In this document: one piece after another, positions 1 through 8,750 of the stretch
Position numbering within the stretch: position 1 is the first letter of the stretch
How the letters are laid out: every line of letters starts with the position of its first letter
Origin: Promethearchaeota archaeon
Lineage (GTDB): Archaea; Asgardarchaeota; Lokiarchaeia; Sigynarchaeales; SOKP01
Assembly (NCBI GenBank): GCA_030620005.1
Contig: JAUXAJ010000024.1
Coordinates: forward strand, 1 to 30,945
Length of the DNA stretch: 30,945 nucleotides
Direction of reading: 5' to 3'
Translations under genes and position numbers: made by a program
The notes under the pieces: generated by a model
Databases searched by the model: none
What the model was told of the DNA's origin: nothing
What the model saw: the letters and a program-made list of their open reading frames with translations, nothing else

Positions 1-1686
1 CAAGGTATTAATCCAAAATACATGAAAGTAGTAGCAGAACCAAAGCATTTCGCAGTTCATAGTGGACCTGAAAAAATCCGACATGAATTTAACATTGTTG
101 TTAATAAAAAAGATTTGTTTGAAACTTATTTACCTGCTTTCAAAGCATGCGTCAAAGAAGCAGGAATAGAAGGCATCATGACCGCTTATAATAGATTGAA
201 TGGAGAACCTTGCAGTGCTAGTAGTATTTTATTAGACAAAATATTAAGAACTAAATTTGGATTTGAAGGATATGTGATTGGAGATGGTGGGGCAGTGACT
301 GATATATATAAGAATCACAAATTAACTAAGACTTTAGAAGAAGCCGTAGCAAGAGCCTTAAATGCTGGTTGTGATATTATTAATCCCATGAATCTAACAA
401 CATTAGCGAAGACAAAAAAATACCGGAAAGTAATTCAAAATGCGTTAAACATGGGATTAATAACTGAAGAAACTATTAATAAAAACTTAAAACGAACTTT
501 TAAAGCGAGATTTAAACTAGGAATGTTTGATCCACCTGAAGAAGTATCTTTTGCGCAAATTCCTTATAATGTGGTAAATTGTAAGAAACATCAAAATTTA
601 GCTTTACAAACTGCGAGAGAATCGATAGTTTTGTTAAAGAATGAAAACAATCTTTTACCACTATCAAAAAATCTTAAATCTATAGCTGTGATCGGCCCAA
701 ATGCGAATAACCCTAAAGCTCTTTACTATTTTCATTATTATCCAGATATTAATAATATTTTAACACCTTTACAGGGAATAAAGAGTAAGGTTTCGCCAAA
801 AACAGAAGTATATTATTCTAAAGGATGTGATCTTACAGAATCTTCTGAAAGTGAATTAAATCGAGCAATAGATATAGCTAACAATGCAGAACTAGTTATT
901 ATGGTTTTAGGAATTACAAGTAGACTTGAAGGAGAGGAAGGATATGTAATCGGTCCAGAAAGAGGTGATCGCACAAGTTTAAGTATACCTGTTGCTCAAG
1001 AAGTATTATTAAGAAGAATTAATGAACTTGATAAATCAGTTATACTCCTACTAACAAGTGGGGGTGCTTTATCTATAAATTACTCGAAAGAAAATATACC
1101 AGCAATATTACAAACATGGTATGCCGGAGAGAAAGGGGGTTCTGCCATTGCTGATGTGCTATTTGGAGATTACAATCCAGCTGGTCGTTTACCGATCACA
1201 TTTTATAAATCTATTGAACAATTACCAGATTTCATGGATTATAACATGGAAAATAGAACTTATAGATATTTTAGAGAAGAACCTTTATACACATTTGGAT
1301 ATGGGTTGAGTTATACTAAATTCAAGTATGATAATCTTGAAATAAATCCTAAAAATGTAAAAGAAAGTGAAAACATTAGCGTGAATGTTGATATCATGAA
1401 CATTGGAAATTACCCCGGTGATGAAGTCGTACAGTTATATATTAGCCACAAGAATTCTAATTATCGAGTTCCACTAATAGAGCTTAAGGATTTTAAGAGG
1501 ATCCATTTGAGGTTGGGTGAGATTAAGACAATAACATTTACTTTAAATCCAATTGACTTCTCAATTGTAAATGACGATGGAGAATATATTATAGAGCTTG
1601 GAGTAAATAAAATATTCGTAGGAGGGTGCCAGTCTGGTCTCATTAACGGAGAAAATGTAATATCTGGTTATTTTGAGATAATTTAA
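1..1686 (+). CDS. Glycoside hydrolase family 3 (beta-glucosidase/xylosidase type), 5' end outside window
   Basis: The frame is open from base 1 through an in-frame Met at 22, so the gene starts upstream of the window. Numbering from that Met: the KHF motif of the GH3 TIM barrel is at residues 8-10, and the nucleophile Asp is probably D88 in GYVIGDGGAV. The C-terminal alpha/beta domain starts near 198 (ARESIVLLKNENNLLPL) and carries a candidate acid/base Glu in RLEGEEG (about 304-306). A fibronectin-III-like domain fills about 435-550 after GYGLSYTKF. These three domains in this order are typical of beta-glucosidases and beta-xylosidases that release sugars from the non-reducing end of oligosaccharides or glycosides. 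The usual first 100 or so residues are missing only because of the window edge. Substrate is not predictable. The nearby GPH symporter (2024-3418) could import the product, but it is transcribed convergently, so this is not one operon. Confidence 0.93.
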   Translation, partial: QGINPKYMKVVAEPKHFAVHSGPEKIRHEFNIVVNKKDLFETYLPAFKACVKEAGIEGIMTAYNRLNGEPCSASSILLDKILRTKFGFEGYVIGDGGAVTDIYKNHKLTKTLEEAVARALNAGCDIINPMNLTTLAKTKKYRKVIQNALNMGLITEETINKNLKRTFKARFKLGMFDPPEEVSFAQIPYNVVNCKKHQNLALQTARESIVLLKNENNLLPLSKNLKSIAVIGPNANNPKALYYFHYYPDINNILTPLQGIKSKVSPKTEVYYSKGCDLTESSESELNRAIDIANNAELVIMVLGITSRLEGEEGYVIGPERGDRTSLSIPVAQEVLLRRINELDKSVILLLTSGGALSINYSKENIPAILQTWYAGEKGGSAIADVLFGDYNPAGRLPITFYKSIEQLPDFMDYNMENRTYRYFREEPLYTFGYGLSYTKFKYDNLEINPKNVKESENISVNVDIMNIGNYPGDEVVQLYISHKNSNYRVPLIELKDFKRIHLRLGEIKTITFTLNPIDFSIVNDDGEYIIELGVNKIFVGGCQSGLINGENVISGYFEII

Positions 1687-1727
1687 GAATAACATTTTAT
1701 CAAATCTTTAAAAATCAAGATTTTATT

Positions 1728-1868
1728 TCATTCATTTGGGTAAGATAGTTGAAGACCTGATTGGAAATGGCGTAATCTTAATTTTCCTTCAAGAAACTTA
1801 TTTTTTGAAAGTTGAACATATTTCAATTTAGCCAAGATTATTTTTATTTTCCTTAGCGTGAGACGTAA
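1728..1868 (-). pseudogene. Tryptophanase 3'-end remnant
   Basis: The minus strand between the GH3 gene and the transporter encodes LRLRHFQSGLQ followed by six residues and a stop at 1728-1730. The intact tryptophanase at 26601-28217 has the same 11 residues and stops at exactly the same distance after them. Upstream, about 20 weakly similar residues continue in frame. They are followed by LRLTLRK, which resembles the VRFAIPR stretch of the intact enzyme, implying an internal deletion. No start codon or catalytic domain is left. I read this as the decayed tail of a lost tryptophanase paralog. The rest of the 337-base gap (1687-1727 and 1869-2023) is AT-rich and shows nothing else apart from the T tract described at 1982-2010. 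Confidence 0.8.
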
Positions 1869-1981
1869 GTCGGTCGTAAGTTTTTAGTTTAATCGTGAAT
1901 TTAAAATCATTCGTGATACTGGAGATTGATAAATAGAAACATTAATTGTATTTCTTCTATTAATTGATGAGAATTGATTTT

Positions 1982-2010
1982 AAAAAAAAAGAATAGTATC
2001 TTGTAAAAAA
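1982..2010 (-). terminator. Oligo-T terminator of the first GPH transporter gene
   Basis: Read on the minus strand, T6 (2005-2010) and then T9 (1982-1990) follow closely after the stop of the gene ending at 2024. Archaeal RNA polymerase terminates at such T tracts without needing a hairpin. Assignment is by position and composition only. Confidence 0.45.
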
Positions 2011-2023
2011 TAGAGTAATTAAT

Positions 2024-3418
2024 CTAGATGCCGAGCTCCTTCAGTTTAATGCGATTTTCTTCCACTTTACTAGGTTCTAAATCGTACAATTTCCAGAAAA
2101 TTAATACTCCAATAAGAAAAACGATCATTGGAATTAAACCGAAGTGCAATTGGATTCCCCATTCTGCTTGAGCAGATTGAGTATCTGCACCTTCAACGAA
2201 CCCAGTAAGGGTATGTACCACTGCGAAAATCATTACTTGCGCGATCATGGCTAATCGGTTAAAGAACATTACTATACCACTATAAATCCCCTCTTCACGT
2301 TTACCAGTTTTTACAATCGAATCATCAATCATATCACTCAAAATTGGTCGTTCCAAGACCCAAAAACCTCCGAGCGCAATACCCCACACGATAAATATGA
2401 AGAAAATTACGAAATAATCGGTGAAGAATGTCAATGGTATCGAGAAAATTGCTAGCATGAAAGCTGAAATTAAGTAAATTTTTTTATTATTTTTACTTTT
2501 TCGCACAAATTTGATCCACGGGAGAATTGAAAATAGGGCACCAATGAGAAATCCCACTTGAAGTAATAATTGAGCACTTGCCTGCATTTTCAGGACAAAT
2601 CTTACAAGATAAGGAACGGTTGCTTGTACGGAGAATGTTAACACGTTAAAGCCAAAGTATATGAGAAGAAAAGCAACAAAAGATTTTTGGCGAAAGGAAA
2701 TCGCCATTGTTTTAAAGAAGGGTTGTGTTGACTTTTCCTCGTCATATGTTGCGAGATACCGGTCAATGGATTCTTGATCATCGCGCCAACCGGGAATTCC
2801 CAGAAGTAACATCATGAAAGCAATTATAGAAACAACACCTGCTTGAATAACAAAAGATTGTATATTACCATATGTGATGAGAAGAGGAGGTACTAATCCT
2901 CCAAGAGTAATTCCAATAATACCTATAGGAGTTGTAATTGCCGCAGCGGTCCTACGCTCTCCAGCTGAACGGAACTTGTCAGGGAAAAGAGAATAAAAAT
3001 TTACCCACCAAATCGAATTAAACGTATCGAAAAGACAAGTAGTAAATACAAGCCAAGCAAAAATGATCAATGCACCTGATACGGGGTCAACAGTTGGTGG
3101 TGTAAAGACAAGAATATAACTTAATACCCAAGGAACACCTCCAATCATCATCCAAGGAAAACGCCTTCCCCATTTTTTTGTGAACTTGAATGGACGATTC
3201 GTTAAGTATCCCACTATAGGATCGTTAACCGCATTCCATATCGCGAAAATAACGTATCCCAAGCTAGTTAGCCAGACATCTAATCCAATCTCACCCTCGT
3301 AAAAATAGAAACCAAACGCGATAAATGCCATTCTGAAAAATTGATTTATAGCAGCTCCAATACCATAAGAGGCCATGTTAAATTTAGAATGTTTAACTTC
3401 ATTTTCACTATTTTTCAT
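2024..3418 (-). CDS. GPH-family (MelB-like) sugar/cation symporter, MFS superfamily
   Basis: The 464-aa protein has about 12 hydrophobic segments and hallmarks of the glycoside-pentoside-hexuronide symporters. WNAVNDPIVGYLTNR in TM2/loop 2-3 contains D66, the position of a cation-binding Asp in MelB. It is followed by the basic KKWGRRFPW loop and a second-half motif, RPILSDMIDDSIVKTGKREEG. GPH proteins couple Na+ or H+ to uptake of sugars or glycosides at the cytoplasmic membrane. Length matches the family (about 450-480). The gene is divergent from the enoyl-CoA hydratase-like gene and has its own TATA-like box near 3451-3464. A paralog of similar size lies at 21237-22637, and both have a class C serine hydrolase within 1 kb. 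The substrate is unknown; distant GPH members can carry non-sugar solutes. Confidence 0.9.
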   Translation of the reverse strand: MKNSENEVKHSKFNMASYGIGAAINQFFRMAFIAFGFYFYEGEIGLDVWLTSLGYVIFAIWNAVNDPIVGYLTNRPFKFTKKWGRRFPWMMIGGVPWVLSYILVFTPPTVDPVSGALIIFAWLVFTTCLFDTFNSIWWVNFYSLFPDKFRSAGERRTAAAITTPIGIIGITLGGLVPPLLITYGNIQSFVIQAGVVSIIAFMMLLLGIPGWRDDQESIDRYLATYDEEKSTQPFFKTMAISFRQKSFVAFLLIYFGFNVLTFSVQATVPYLVRFVLKMQASAQLLLQVGFLIGALFSILPWIKFVRKSKNNKKIYLISAFMLAIFSIPLTFFTDYFVIFFIFIVWGIALGGFWVLERPILSDMIDDSIVKTGKREEGIYSGIVMFFNRLAMIAQVMIFAVVHTLTGFVEGADTQSAQAEWGIQLHFGLIPMIVFLIGVLIFWKLYDLEPSKVEENRIKLKELGI

Positions 3419-3544
3419 GAATTTTTAACCTGAGTTGAAATAATTTTCATTATATATTATTTCAAACAATCTTTTATTTAAATGTATAAATTTTAATGAA
3501 ATATTCCTTAAAGTAAAAGACTTACAAAATAAGTTGAAAAAAAA
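3419..3544. promoter_or_regulatory. Divergent promoter region (GPH transporter / enoyl-CoA hydratase-like)
   Basis: Two TATA-like boxes face opposite ways. On the minus strand aataatatataatg (about 3451-3464) would place the transporter start site a few bases before its ATG at 3418. On the plus strand tttaaatgtataaatttt (about 3477-3494) sits about 50-70 bases before the ATG at 3545. No Shine-Dalgarno site is evident before either gene, which fits leaderless or short-leader archaeal mRNAs. Confidence 0.5.
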
Positions 3545-4309
3545 ATGGAAAAATTTGCAGAATATAAAAAAATAGGGAGGATAGGTTATATCAAATTAAA
3601 TCGACCAGAATTGGACTTAAATACCGTTAAGGAATTAGTTGGAGCTTTCACACAAAGTAAGGAAAACAAGGATGTTTGCGTTGTTTTTACGTCCAGTAAA
3701 AAGAATTTTGCTCTTGGTGAAGACCTCAAATACGCCTATGAATTGATAACTAACCCCGAAAAGGAATCAGAAGCTATAGATGAAATATATTATTTTCAGG
3801 AGCTCACGAATATAATGAGAGAACATCCAGGAATTATTATCGTGGGATATCGTGGATGGGTTATCGGAGGAGGGTTTGAACTCACTCTCTTCGGTGATTT
3901 AAGAATTGCAGCAAGTGATACAAAAATTTGGTTGCCTGAGTTAGATGTGGGCATGTTTTTCTCAAATGCTTCTACAAAAGCTTTAGCGTGGTTAATTGGA
4001 GCAAGTCGAGCAAAAGAATTAATGATATTAGGAAGACAAATCAACGCACAAGAAGCGCTTCACTATGGTGTCGTTAACCAAGTTTGCGAGCCTGATGAAT
4101 TGAATGAAGTCGTTAGGAAAATTGCGAAAAAAATTGCTCGAAAGAGTCCTTTTGCTCTAGCGCGAGCAAAATGGTTAATTAATGAAGGTCCGGAAAACAC
4201 TTTTGATGAAACGTTACACAAAGAAATTAGAGCAATGATAGAATGTGGGAAATCTGAGCAAGCTAAAATGAGAATTGAAGCGTTTTTAAATAGATCTCGT
4301 AGTTCCTGA
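3545..4309 (+). CDS. Enoyl-CoA hydratase/isomerase (crotonase) family protein
   Basis: At 254 aa this is the normal length of a crotonase-fold protein. The first oxyanion-hole segment is NFALGEDL (54-61) and the second is GWVIGGGFELTLFGDLRIA (104-122). Both catalytic glutamates of hydratases appear present: E112 in GGGFE and E132 in LPEL. A C-terminal helix region with KSPFALARAKW follows, as is usual. Hydratases add water to 2-enoyl-CoA; other members isomerise, decarboxylate or dehalogenate acyl-CoAs, so the exact reaction is open. LGED replaces the common AGAD in the first loop. The gene stands alone: the transporter is divergent and the serine hydrolase starts 81 bases downstream behind its own TATA-like box. 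It is the only obvious acyl-CoA enzyme in the window and could handle acyl groups released by the deacylases, which is an inference. Confidence 0.9.
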   Translation: MEKFAEYKKIGRIGYIKLNRPELDLNTVKELVGAFTQSKENKDVCVVFTSSKKNFALGEDLKYAYELITNPEKESEAIDEIYYFQELTNIMREHPGIIIVGYRGWVIGGGFELTLFGDLRIAASDTKIWLPELDVGMFFSNASTKALAWLIGASRAKELMILGRQINAQEALHYGVVNQVCEPDELNEVVRKIAKKIARKSPFALARAKWLINEGPENTFDETLHKEIRAMIECGKSEQAKMRIEAFLNRSRSS

Positions 4310-4351
4310 TCATGAATTAGGAAATTATCGAGAACTCTAATATTTACGAAT

Positions 4352-4365
4352 AAAATTTATAAAAA
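4352..4365 (+). promoter_or_regulatory. TATA-like box for the frameshifted serine hydrolase
   Basis: aaaatttataaaaa is centred about 32 bases before the ATG at 4391, giving a predicted leader of only a few bases. No ribosome-binding site is visible. The promoter looks intact although the gene behind it carries a frameshift. Confidence 0.5.
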
Positions 4366-4390
4366 CAACATGTATTAACAATTAGTAAAC

Positions 4391-5844
4391 ATGTCAAAAA
4401 AGATACCCGATATTTTGTTAGAACAATTAGAACAAGCTATTACATCCATGATGTTGAGATCAAAAATCCCGGGTGCGAGCATGGCTGTTGAAGTGGAAGG
4501 TGAAATAATTTATACGAGGAGTTTTGGAGCCAGAGATTTAGCACAAAATCTGCCCGCAACCTCAGATACACTTTATGGTTTTGGTTCTAATTCGAAGTCC
4601 TATACTGCCTTAGCAATAATGCAGCTAGTTCAAGAAGGTAAATTGAACGTTCACGATCCTGTAAGTAAATATTTGCCATTCAAGTTAGGAAAAAAAAAGA
4701 TCCAATAACGATCCATCATTTACTTTCACACTCCTCCGGAATAACATCTTTAGGATCTGCCGATGAGGTAATCATATGTAGAGCATCAAATTTGGACGAA
4801 TATTACGTACCAATGAGCAATTGGGATGATTTTTTTACATTTGTAAACGGTGGTGTAAATGAAGCCGTTGCGGAACCTGGTGAACGGTTTGCCTATTTTA
4901 ATGAGGGTTTTACCTTGCTTCAAGCCATCATCGATAAAGTTTCTGGAATGAAGTATGCGAAATATATCAAGGAAAAAATATTGAATCCTCTAAAAATGGA
5001 TAGATCCACGTTTTTGAAGGAGGATTTTGAAAAAGATAACAATGTAGCAACAGCATATTTCGGAGAAATTAAAGAAGGTAAGATTGTTAAAAATATATCT
5101 ACAATTCATCCGTTTGATGAACTTATTCATGGCGCAGGTGGATTGCTTAGTTCCGTGAAAGAACAACTGAATTATCTCAATATGAACATTAATGGCGGTG
5201 TTTTTAATGGTGAGAAGTTGATTGATGGTAATTTACTCAAAGAAATGCATGAAATCCATGTTAAAACTGAAATAGTTCGAGAACGTTTAGGGAATTTTGG
5301 AAGAGAAGGATATGGGTATGGTTGGATTATCTTAGAAGATTTTTTTGGTGAAAAAGTAGTTGTTCACGGTGGAAATACAATGGTAACCGCATCGGCATTG
5401 CTCTTTCTTCCGGAAAAAAAGATTGCCATAGCAATGGCCGCTAACTCGAATAGGGCATTTAATCTTACCATAGGCATTCCAATTATAGTCATGGCTACGC
5501 TCCTTGGAAAGAACCCACTAAAAGACATCCCCTTCCTTAATTTAGACGAAAAAATGAGCCAATTAACAGGTGAATATGAGACATATAAGGGCATTCACAA
5601 GATGTCCGTGGTAATAAGAGGGGGATTGCTTTATATCGAAGCTGAAGATAGAAGAATTAGCTTTGCAGGAATATCTCAAGGAATGAGCGTGCCTCTAATA
5701 CCTGCCTCAGATACACTTGAGGAATTTAAATTCTACATGATAAATGGACCGAATGCTAAAAGTACAGTTGAATTCTCAACAAGTTCTAAGGGAAAAGTGG
5801 ATTTATACATAGCAGAGTGGGTTTTTCATAAAAAGAGAAACTAG
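4391..5844 (+). pseudogene. Class C beta-lactamase-like serine hydrolase, split by one frameshift
   Basis: Two reading frames together make one protein of the beta-lactamase/D-aminopeptidase/esterase superfamily. The first (4391-4708) carries the SxxK nucleophile motif as SNSK in GSNSKSYTALA. The second (open frame entering near 4698, first Met at 4792) carries the YxN motif as YFN in FAYFNEGF and the HxG triad as HGG. Across the break the intact paralog at 22924-24354 reads KYLP...ITIHHLL. Here KYLPFKLGKKK is in frame one and DPITIHHLL in frame two, so inserting one A in the A9 run at 4689-4697 restores the whole protein. Both halves are otherwise intact and well conserved, so the break is recent, a sequencing error in a homopolymer, or tolerated by slippage. 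The intact relative is 476 aa. Family members cleave D-amino-acid amides, esters or peptides. No signal peptide was recognised. Confidence 0.85.
4689..4697 (+). other. Frameshift site: A9 homopolymer in the serine hydrolase gene
   Basis: The run of nine A after ttagg is where the two halves of the hydrolase change frame. Read as it stands, the frame continues for a few codons into a TAA at 4706-4708. One extra A joins it to the downstream frame that matches the paralog. Homopolymer runs of this length are prone to sequencing error, replication slippage and transcriptional slippage, and the sequence alone cannot distinguish these. Confidence 0.75.
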
Positions 5845-5945
5845 TGATACATGCTTCGTCTCAAATTTTATAATCCTTTCATTTAACTTGGCATATTGAT
5901 AAAAAATATTTGTTTAATTGAACATAATAGATCATTGTAATGAAT

Positions 5946-5974
5946 GTTAAATTTATAAGCTAAAAAGTGATGAT
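5946..5974 (+). promoter_or_regulatory. TATA-like box and GTGATG before the D-aminoacylase start
   Basis: gttaaatttataag (5946-5959) lies so close to the ATG at 5975 that the transcript should start at or near the start codon (leaderless). A GTGATG stretch at 5967-5972 resembles part of the archaeal ribosome-binding site but is only a couple of bases from the ATG, so it is unlikely to be what sets the start. Confidence 0.4.
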
Positions 5975-7594
5975 ATGAGCTACGATATAAAAATTAAAAA
6001 TGCTAAAATCATTGATGGAGCAGGAAATCCTTGGTATGCCGGCGATATTGGGATAAAAGAAGGTAGGATCGTTAAAATACGCCCAAGATTGACCGGAGAT
6101 GCGATTAAGGAAATTGACGGGACAGGATTAATCACTTGTCCTGGATTTATAGATATTCATTCTCATACAGATACCGTATTACCATTTTTCAAAAAAAAGA
6201 TCGATTCGTCATTACGCCAAGGGATAACTACAAGTGTAGTTGGAATGTGTGGGGAAGGTATAGCCCCAATACCTCCTGAAAAACTTGAGTTTTTCAAAGA
6301 GCATCTTAAACCCCCTTCGGGCGGAGATATGAAAATAACTTGGGACACATATGGTAGTTATCTCGATGAAATGGGCAAATTCAGAGTACCGGCAAATTTC
6401 ATATTTGTTGTGGGATTTGGCACCATTAGAATAGCTGGCGGACCCGGTTTTGAAGATCGTCCTCCTACAACAGAGGAATATGAGAAGATGAAAGCACTCG
6501 TGGCGGAAGCAATGGAATCTGGAGCATTTGGAATGAGCACGGGATTAATATATGCTCCACAAGTTTTTGCCAAGACTGAAGAAGTCATAGAACTTGCGAA
6601 AGTCGTTGCGAATTATAATGGTCTTTATTTTTCTCATATTCGAGGTGAGGGTAATTCGTTAATCAAGGCTGTAAAAGAAGTAATTGAGATTGTTGAGAAA
6701 TCTGGTTGCGTAGGTGGGCAGATTGCGCATCATAAGGTTGCTGGAAAGGCTTTTTGGGGAGATAGCAAGGCGACATTAAAGTTGATTGAAGATGCAAATG
6801 CACGAGGAGTAAGCATTACCTATGATCAATACCCTTATAATCGTGGTCAATCAGGTTTAGTAACTACTCTCCCACCTTGGGCTCGAGAAGGAGGAAATGT
6901 AAGAATTATGGAACGCTTGCAAGATCCTCAAGATCAAGAAAGGATTAGAAAGGATATACTTGAGGGAGGGGAAGATTGGGAAAACTGGATTAAAATCAAC
7001 GGATTTAACCATCTTTATATATCCCATGTCAAGAATAAAAGGTGGAAGGAAGTTGAAGGAAAAAGCATTTCAGAAATTACAAATATTAAAGGTATGACTG
7101 ATGACTTTAAAACTTATTTTGAATTGATGATAGATGAGGAAGCTGGTATTCCCATCACAATTGAATCAATGTGTGATGAAGACATTCGTCGGATAATGAC
7201 GGGGCGCTATCACATGGTCGGAACTGATTCTAGTGGGATGCCATTGATACCAGGTTCTAAGTTACCTCATCCACGTACATTCGGGACGTATCCAAGAGTA
7301 TTAGGAAAATATGTTCGAGAAGAAAAATTATTAATCTTGGAAGATGCTATACGTAGAATGACATCTTTCCCAGCACAACGCCTTGGACTAAGAGATCGAG
7401 GTTTATTAAGAGAAGGAATGTGGGCGGATATCGTTATTTTTGATCCAAATACGGTTATGGATAAAGCAACTTATTTAGAGCCGTGTCAATTTCCTGAAGG
7501 AATACTTCATATTATTGTCAATGGAGAAATCGTCGTCGAGAACGATAAACAAGTAAGAAAATATCCAGGAAAAGTCTTGAGAAGACCTATTTAA
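5975..7594 (+). CDS. N-acyl-D-amino-acid deacylase (D-aminoacylase), amidohydrolase superfamily
   Basis: The 539-aa protein hydrolyses, by family, N-acyl-D-amino acids to a free D-amino acid and a carboxylate. An N-terminal beta-sandwich segment (DIKIKNAKIIDGAGNPW) precedes the barrel. Metal-site residues are visible: H62 and H64 in FIDIHSHTD, the family cysteine C92 in GMCGEG, H221 in FSHIRGEG, the H252/H253 pair in IAHHKVAG, and the barrel Asp D418 in VGTDSSGMP. The segment PHPRTFGTYPRVLGKYV and the C-terminal GMWADIVIFDP are typical of D-aminoacylases. It is somewhat longer than the bacterial enzymes (about 480-500 aa), which is usual for archaeal members of the family. It stands alone between its own TATA-like box and an intergenic region. 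A degenerate fragment of a second D-aminoacylase lies at 18474-18695. Dihydroorotase- or hydantoinase-like activity is less likely given the Cys and the C-terminal motifs. Confidence 0.92.
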   Translation: MSYDIKIKNAKIIDGAGNPWYAGDIGIKEGRIVKIRPRLTGDAIKEIDGTGLITCPGFIDIHSHTDTVLPFFKKKIDSSLRQGITTSVVGMCGEGIAPIPPEKLEFFKEHLKPPSGGDMKITWDTYGSYLDEMGKFRVPANFIFVVGFGTIRIAGGPGFEDRPPTTEEYEKMKALVAEAMESGAFGMSTGLIYAPQVFAKTEEVIELAKVVANYNGLYFSHIRGEGNSLIKAVKEVIEIVEKSGCVGGQIAHHKVAGKAFWGDSKATLKLIEDANARGVSITYDQYPYNRGQSGLVTTLPPWAREGGNVRIMERLQDPQDQERIRKDILEGGEDWENWIKINGFNHLYISHVKNKRWKEVEGKSISEITNIKGMTDDFKTYFELMIDEEAGIPITIESMCDEDIRRIMTGRYHMVGTDSSGMPLIPGSKLPHPRTFGTYPRVLGKYVREEKLLILEDAIRRMTSFPAQRLGLRDRGLLREGMWADIVIFDPNTVMDKATYLEPCQFPEGILHIIVNGEIVVENDKQVRKYPGKVLRRPI

Positions 7595-7654
7595 TTTTAT
7601 ATTGTACTAAAATTTATAAGATTTACGATCCATGCTTCTTTTTTTGGAATTCTT

Positions 7655-7692
7655 TTAATTTTTAAATTTTTTATGAATCCCATGCTGAATAA
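7655..7692. repeat. 38-bp direct repeat, copy A (left of ABC operon)
   Basis: Bases 7655-7692 match 13964-14001 in the same orientation with a single mismatch; the core is atgaatcccatgctgaataa. The two copies lie on either side of the three-gene ABC transporter operon, 6309 bases apart. Copy A directly abuts the break point of the cyclodeaminase remnant at 7671-7799. This could be a footprint of an insertion or recombination event. A shared untranslated gene-end sequence is the alternative. Confidence 0.85.
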
Positions 7693-7799
7693 AAAAATAA
7701 TTTAAATGCTGTTTCGACAGCTTGAATGTAATCCTTTAATTCCACGAGTGATGCAAGCTCACTCCTTTTTAACATTAATGTTCCCTCTGGTTTTGGCAT
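7671..7799 (-). pseudogene. Ornithine cyclodeaminase family 5'-end remnant
   Basis: A minus-strand frame of 42 codons begins with an ATG at 7799. About 33 residues align without gaps to the N-terminus of the intact cyclodeaminase-like protein at 17364-18371: GTLMLKRSELASL against GTLILKRSDLASL, and LKDYIQAVETAFK against LKDYIEGIENAFK. About 20 of 33 residues are identical. The similarity stops abruptly after AFK (near 7701) where the sequence runs into the 38-bp repeat, and a stop follows at 7671. The Rossmann domain and all catalytic parts are absent, so this is a truncated gene copy. The remainder of the gap (7595-7654 and 7800-7967) holds only AT-rich DNA and the operon's T tract. Confidence 0.82.
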
Positions 7800-7939
7800 T
7801 TTTTTTTACATCCATTTTAATAAATTTATCATATTATTCATTGTTTTGTTTTTGATAAAGCATAAATCCAAAATTTGATTATCAAAAGAATAATTATGAA
7901 CCCAAAATTACTTAAAAAAGATATAAATAGAGATATAAT

Positions 7940-7957
7940 AAAAAACTAAAAAAAAAA
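7940..7957 (-). terminator. Oligo-T terminator of the ABC operon
   Basis: On the minus strand T10 (7948-7957) then T6 (7940-7945) follow about ten bases after the stop of the last ATPase gene. This is the strongest T tract near that operon and a plausible archaeal terminator. Confidence 0.5.
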
Positions 7958-7967
7958 TTAAATGAAT

Positions 7968-8735
7968 TTAATTAAGTATTGCATCCAAAATCTTACCGTC
8001 TCTCATTCTAAGTGTTCTTTCCGCTAGAGCACCTACATCAGGGTCATGGGTAACCATCAAGATGGTCTGGTTTAATTCCTTGTTCAAATCTCGCATTAGA
8101 TTAATAATTTCCATGCCACTCTTTGAATCAAGCTCGCCCGTGGGCTCGTCAGCGATGAGTATTGCCGGGTCGTTAACTAACGCACGTGCAACTGCGACTC
8201 TTTGTTGTTCACCACCAGAGAGTTCGGACGGTAAGAAGTCCTTTCTATCACCCAATCCAACGAGATCTAGAAACTTATTCACTTTTTCCTGGCATTCTTC
8301 CTTAGGTCTTTCAGCAAAAGTCAGCGGTAATTCCACATTCTCGTAAGCCGTAAGTACAGGTACTAAATTGTAGAATTGAAAGATGAATCCAATTCTCTTA
8401 AGTCTCATGTTAGTCCTTTGATCATCGTCCATGTGTGCGATGTTTATTTCATTGATATATACAGCGCCACTCGTAGGTATATCAAGCGCTCCGATCATGT
8501 TAAGAAGGGTTGTTTTTCCTGATCCAGATGGACCCATTACAGAAACGAATTCTCCTTCTTTGACGCTAATACTCACTCCATCAAGAGCTTTTACAACAAT
8601 GCCTTCAGTGATCTGATAATATTTTATCAAATCAAAGGTTTGAATCATTGCTTTCGAGTCTAGCTCATAATTTATATCTTCAATTATCGGCTCAAGTTTT
8701 ATTTCGGGTTGTATCTTACTTCTAATTTTCACCAT
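7968..8735 (-). CDS. ABC transporter ATP-binding protein, MacB/LolD type (second ATPase of operon)
   Basis: The 255-aa ATPase has every ABC motif: Walker A GPSGSGKTT (68-76), Q120 in FIFQFYNLVP, signature LSGGEQQRV (172-180), Walker B with D196/E197 in ILIADEPTGELDS, and switch H230 in VTHD. The FQFYNLVPVLTAYENVELP stretch is typical of the LolD/MacB/FtsE group, which power conformational work or export by FtsX-like permeases rather than uptake. About 30 residues precede the ABC core. The start is fixed by a strong ribosome-binding site, GGAGGT at 8742-8747, six bases before the ATG. It lies 15 bases after the first ATPase gene and is the last gene of the operon. The two ATPases probably act together as a heterodimer on the double permease, an inference from gene order. 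Confidence 0.95.
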   Translation of the reverse strand: MVKIRSKIQPEIKLEPIIEDINYELDSKAMIQTFDLIKYYQITEGIVVKALDGVSISVKEGEFVSVMGPSGSGKTTLLNMIGALDIPTSGAVYINEINIAHMDDDQRTNMRLKRIGFIFQFYNLVPVLTAYENVELPLTFAERPKEECQEKVNKFLDLVGLGDRKDFLPSELSGGEQQRVAVARALVNDPAILIADEPTGELDSKSGMEIINLMRDLNKELNQTILMVTHDPDVGALAERTLRMRDGKILDAILN

Positions 8736-8750
8736 TTTCTTACCTCCTTA

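Noticed and set aside
4391..5844. Two separate serine hydrolase genes
   Set aside because: Each half lacks motifs found in the other, and the join matches one continuous paralog, so this is one gene with a frameshift.
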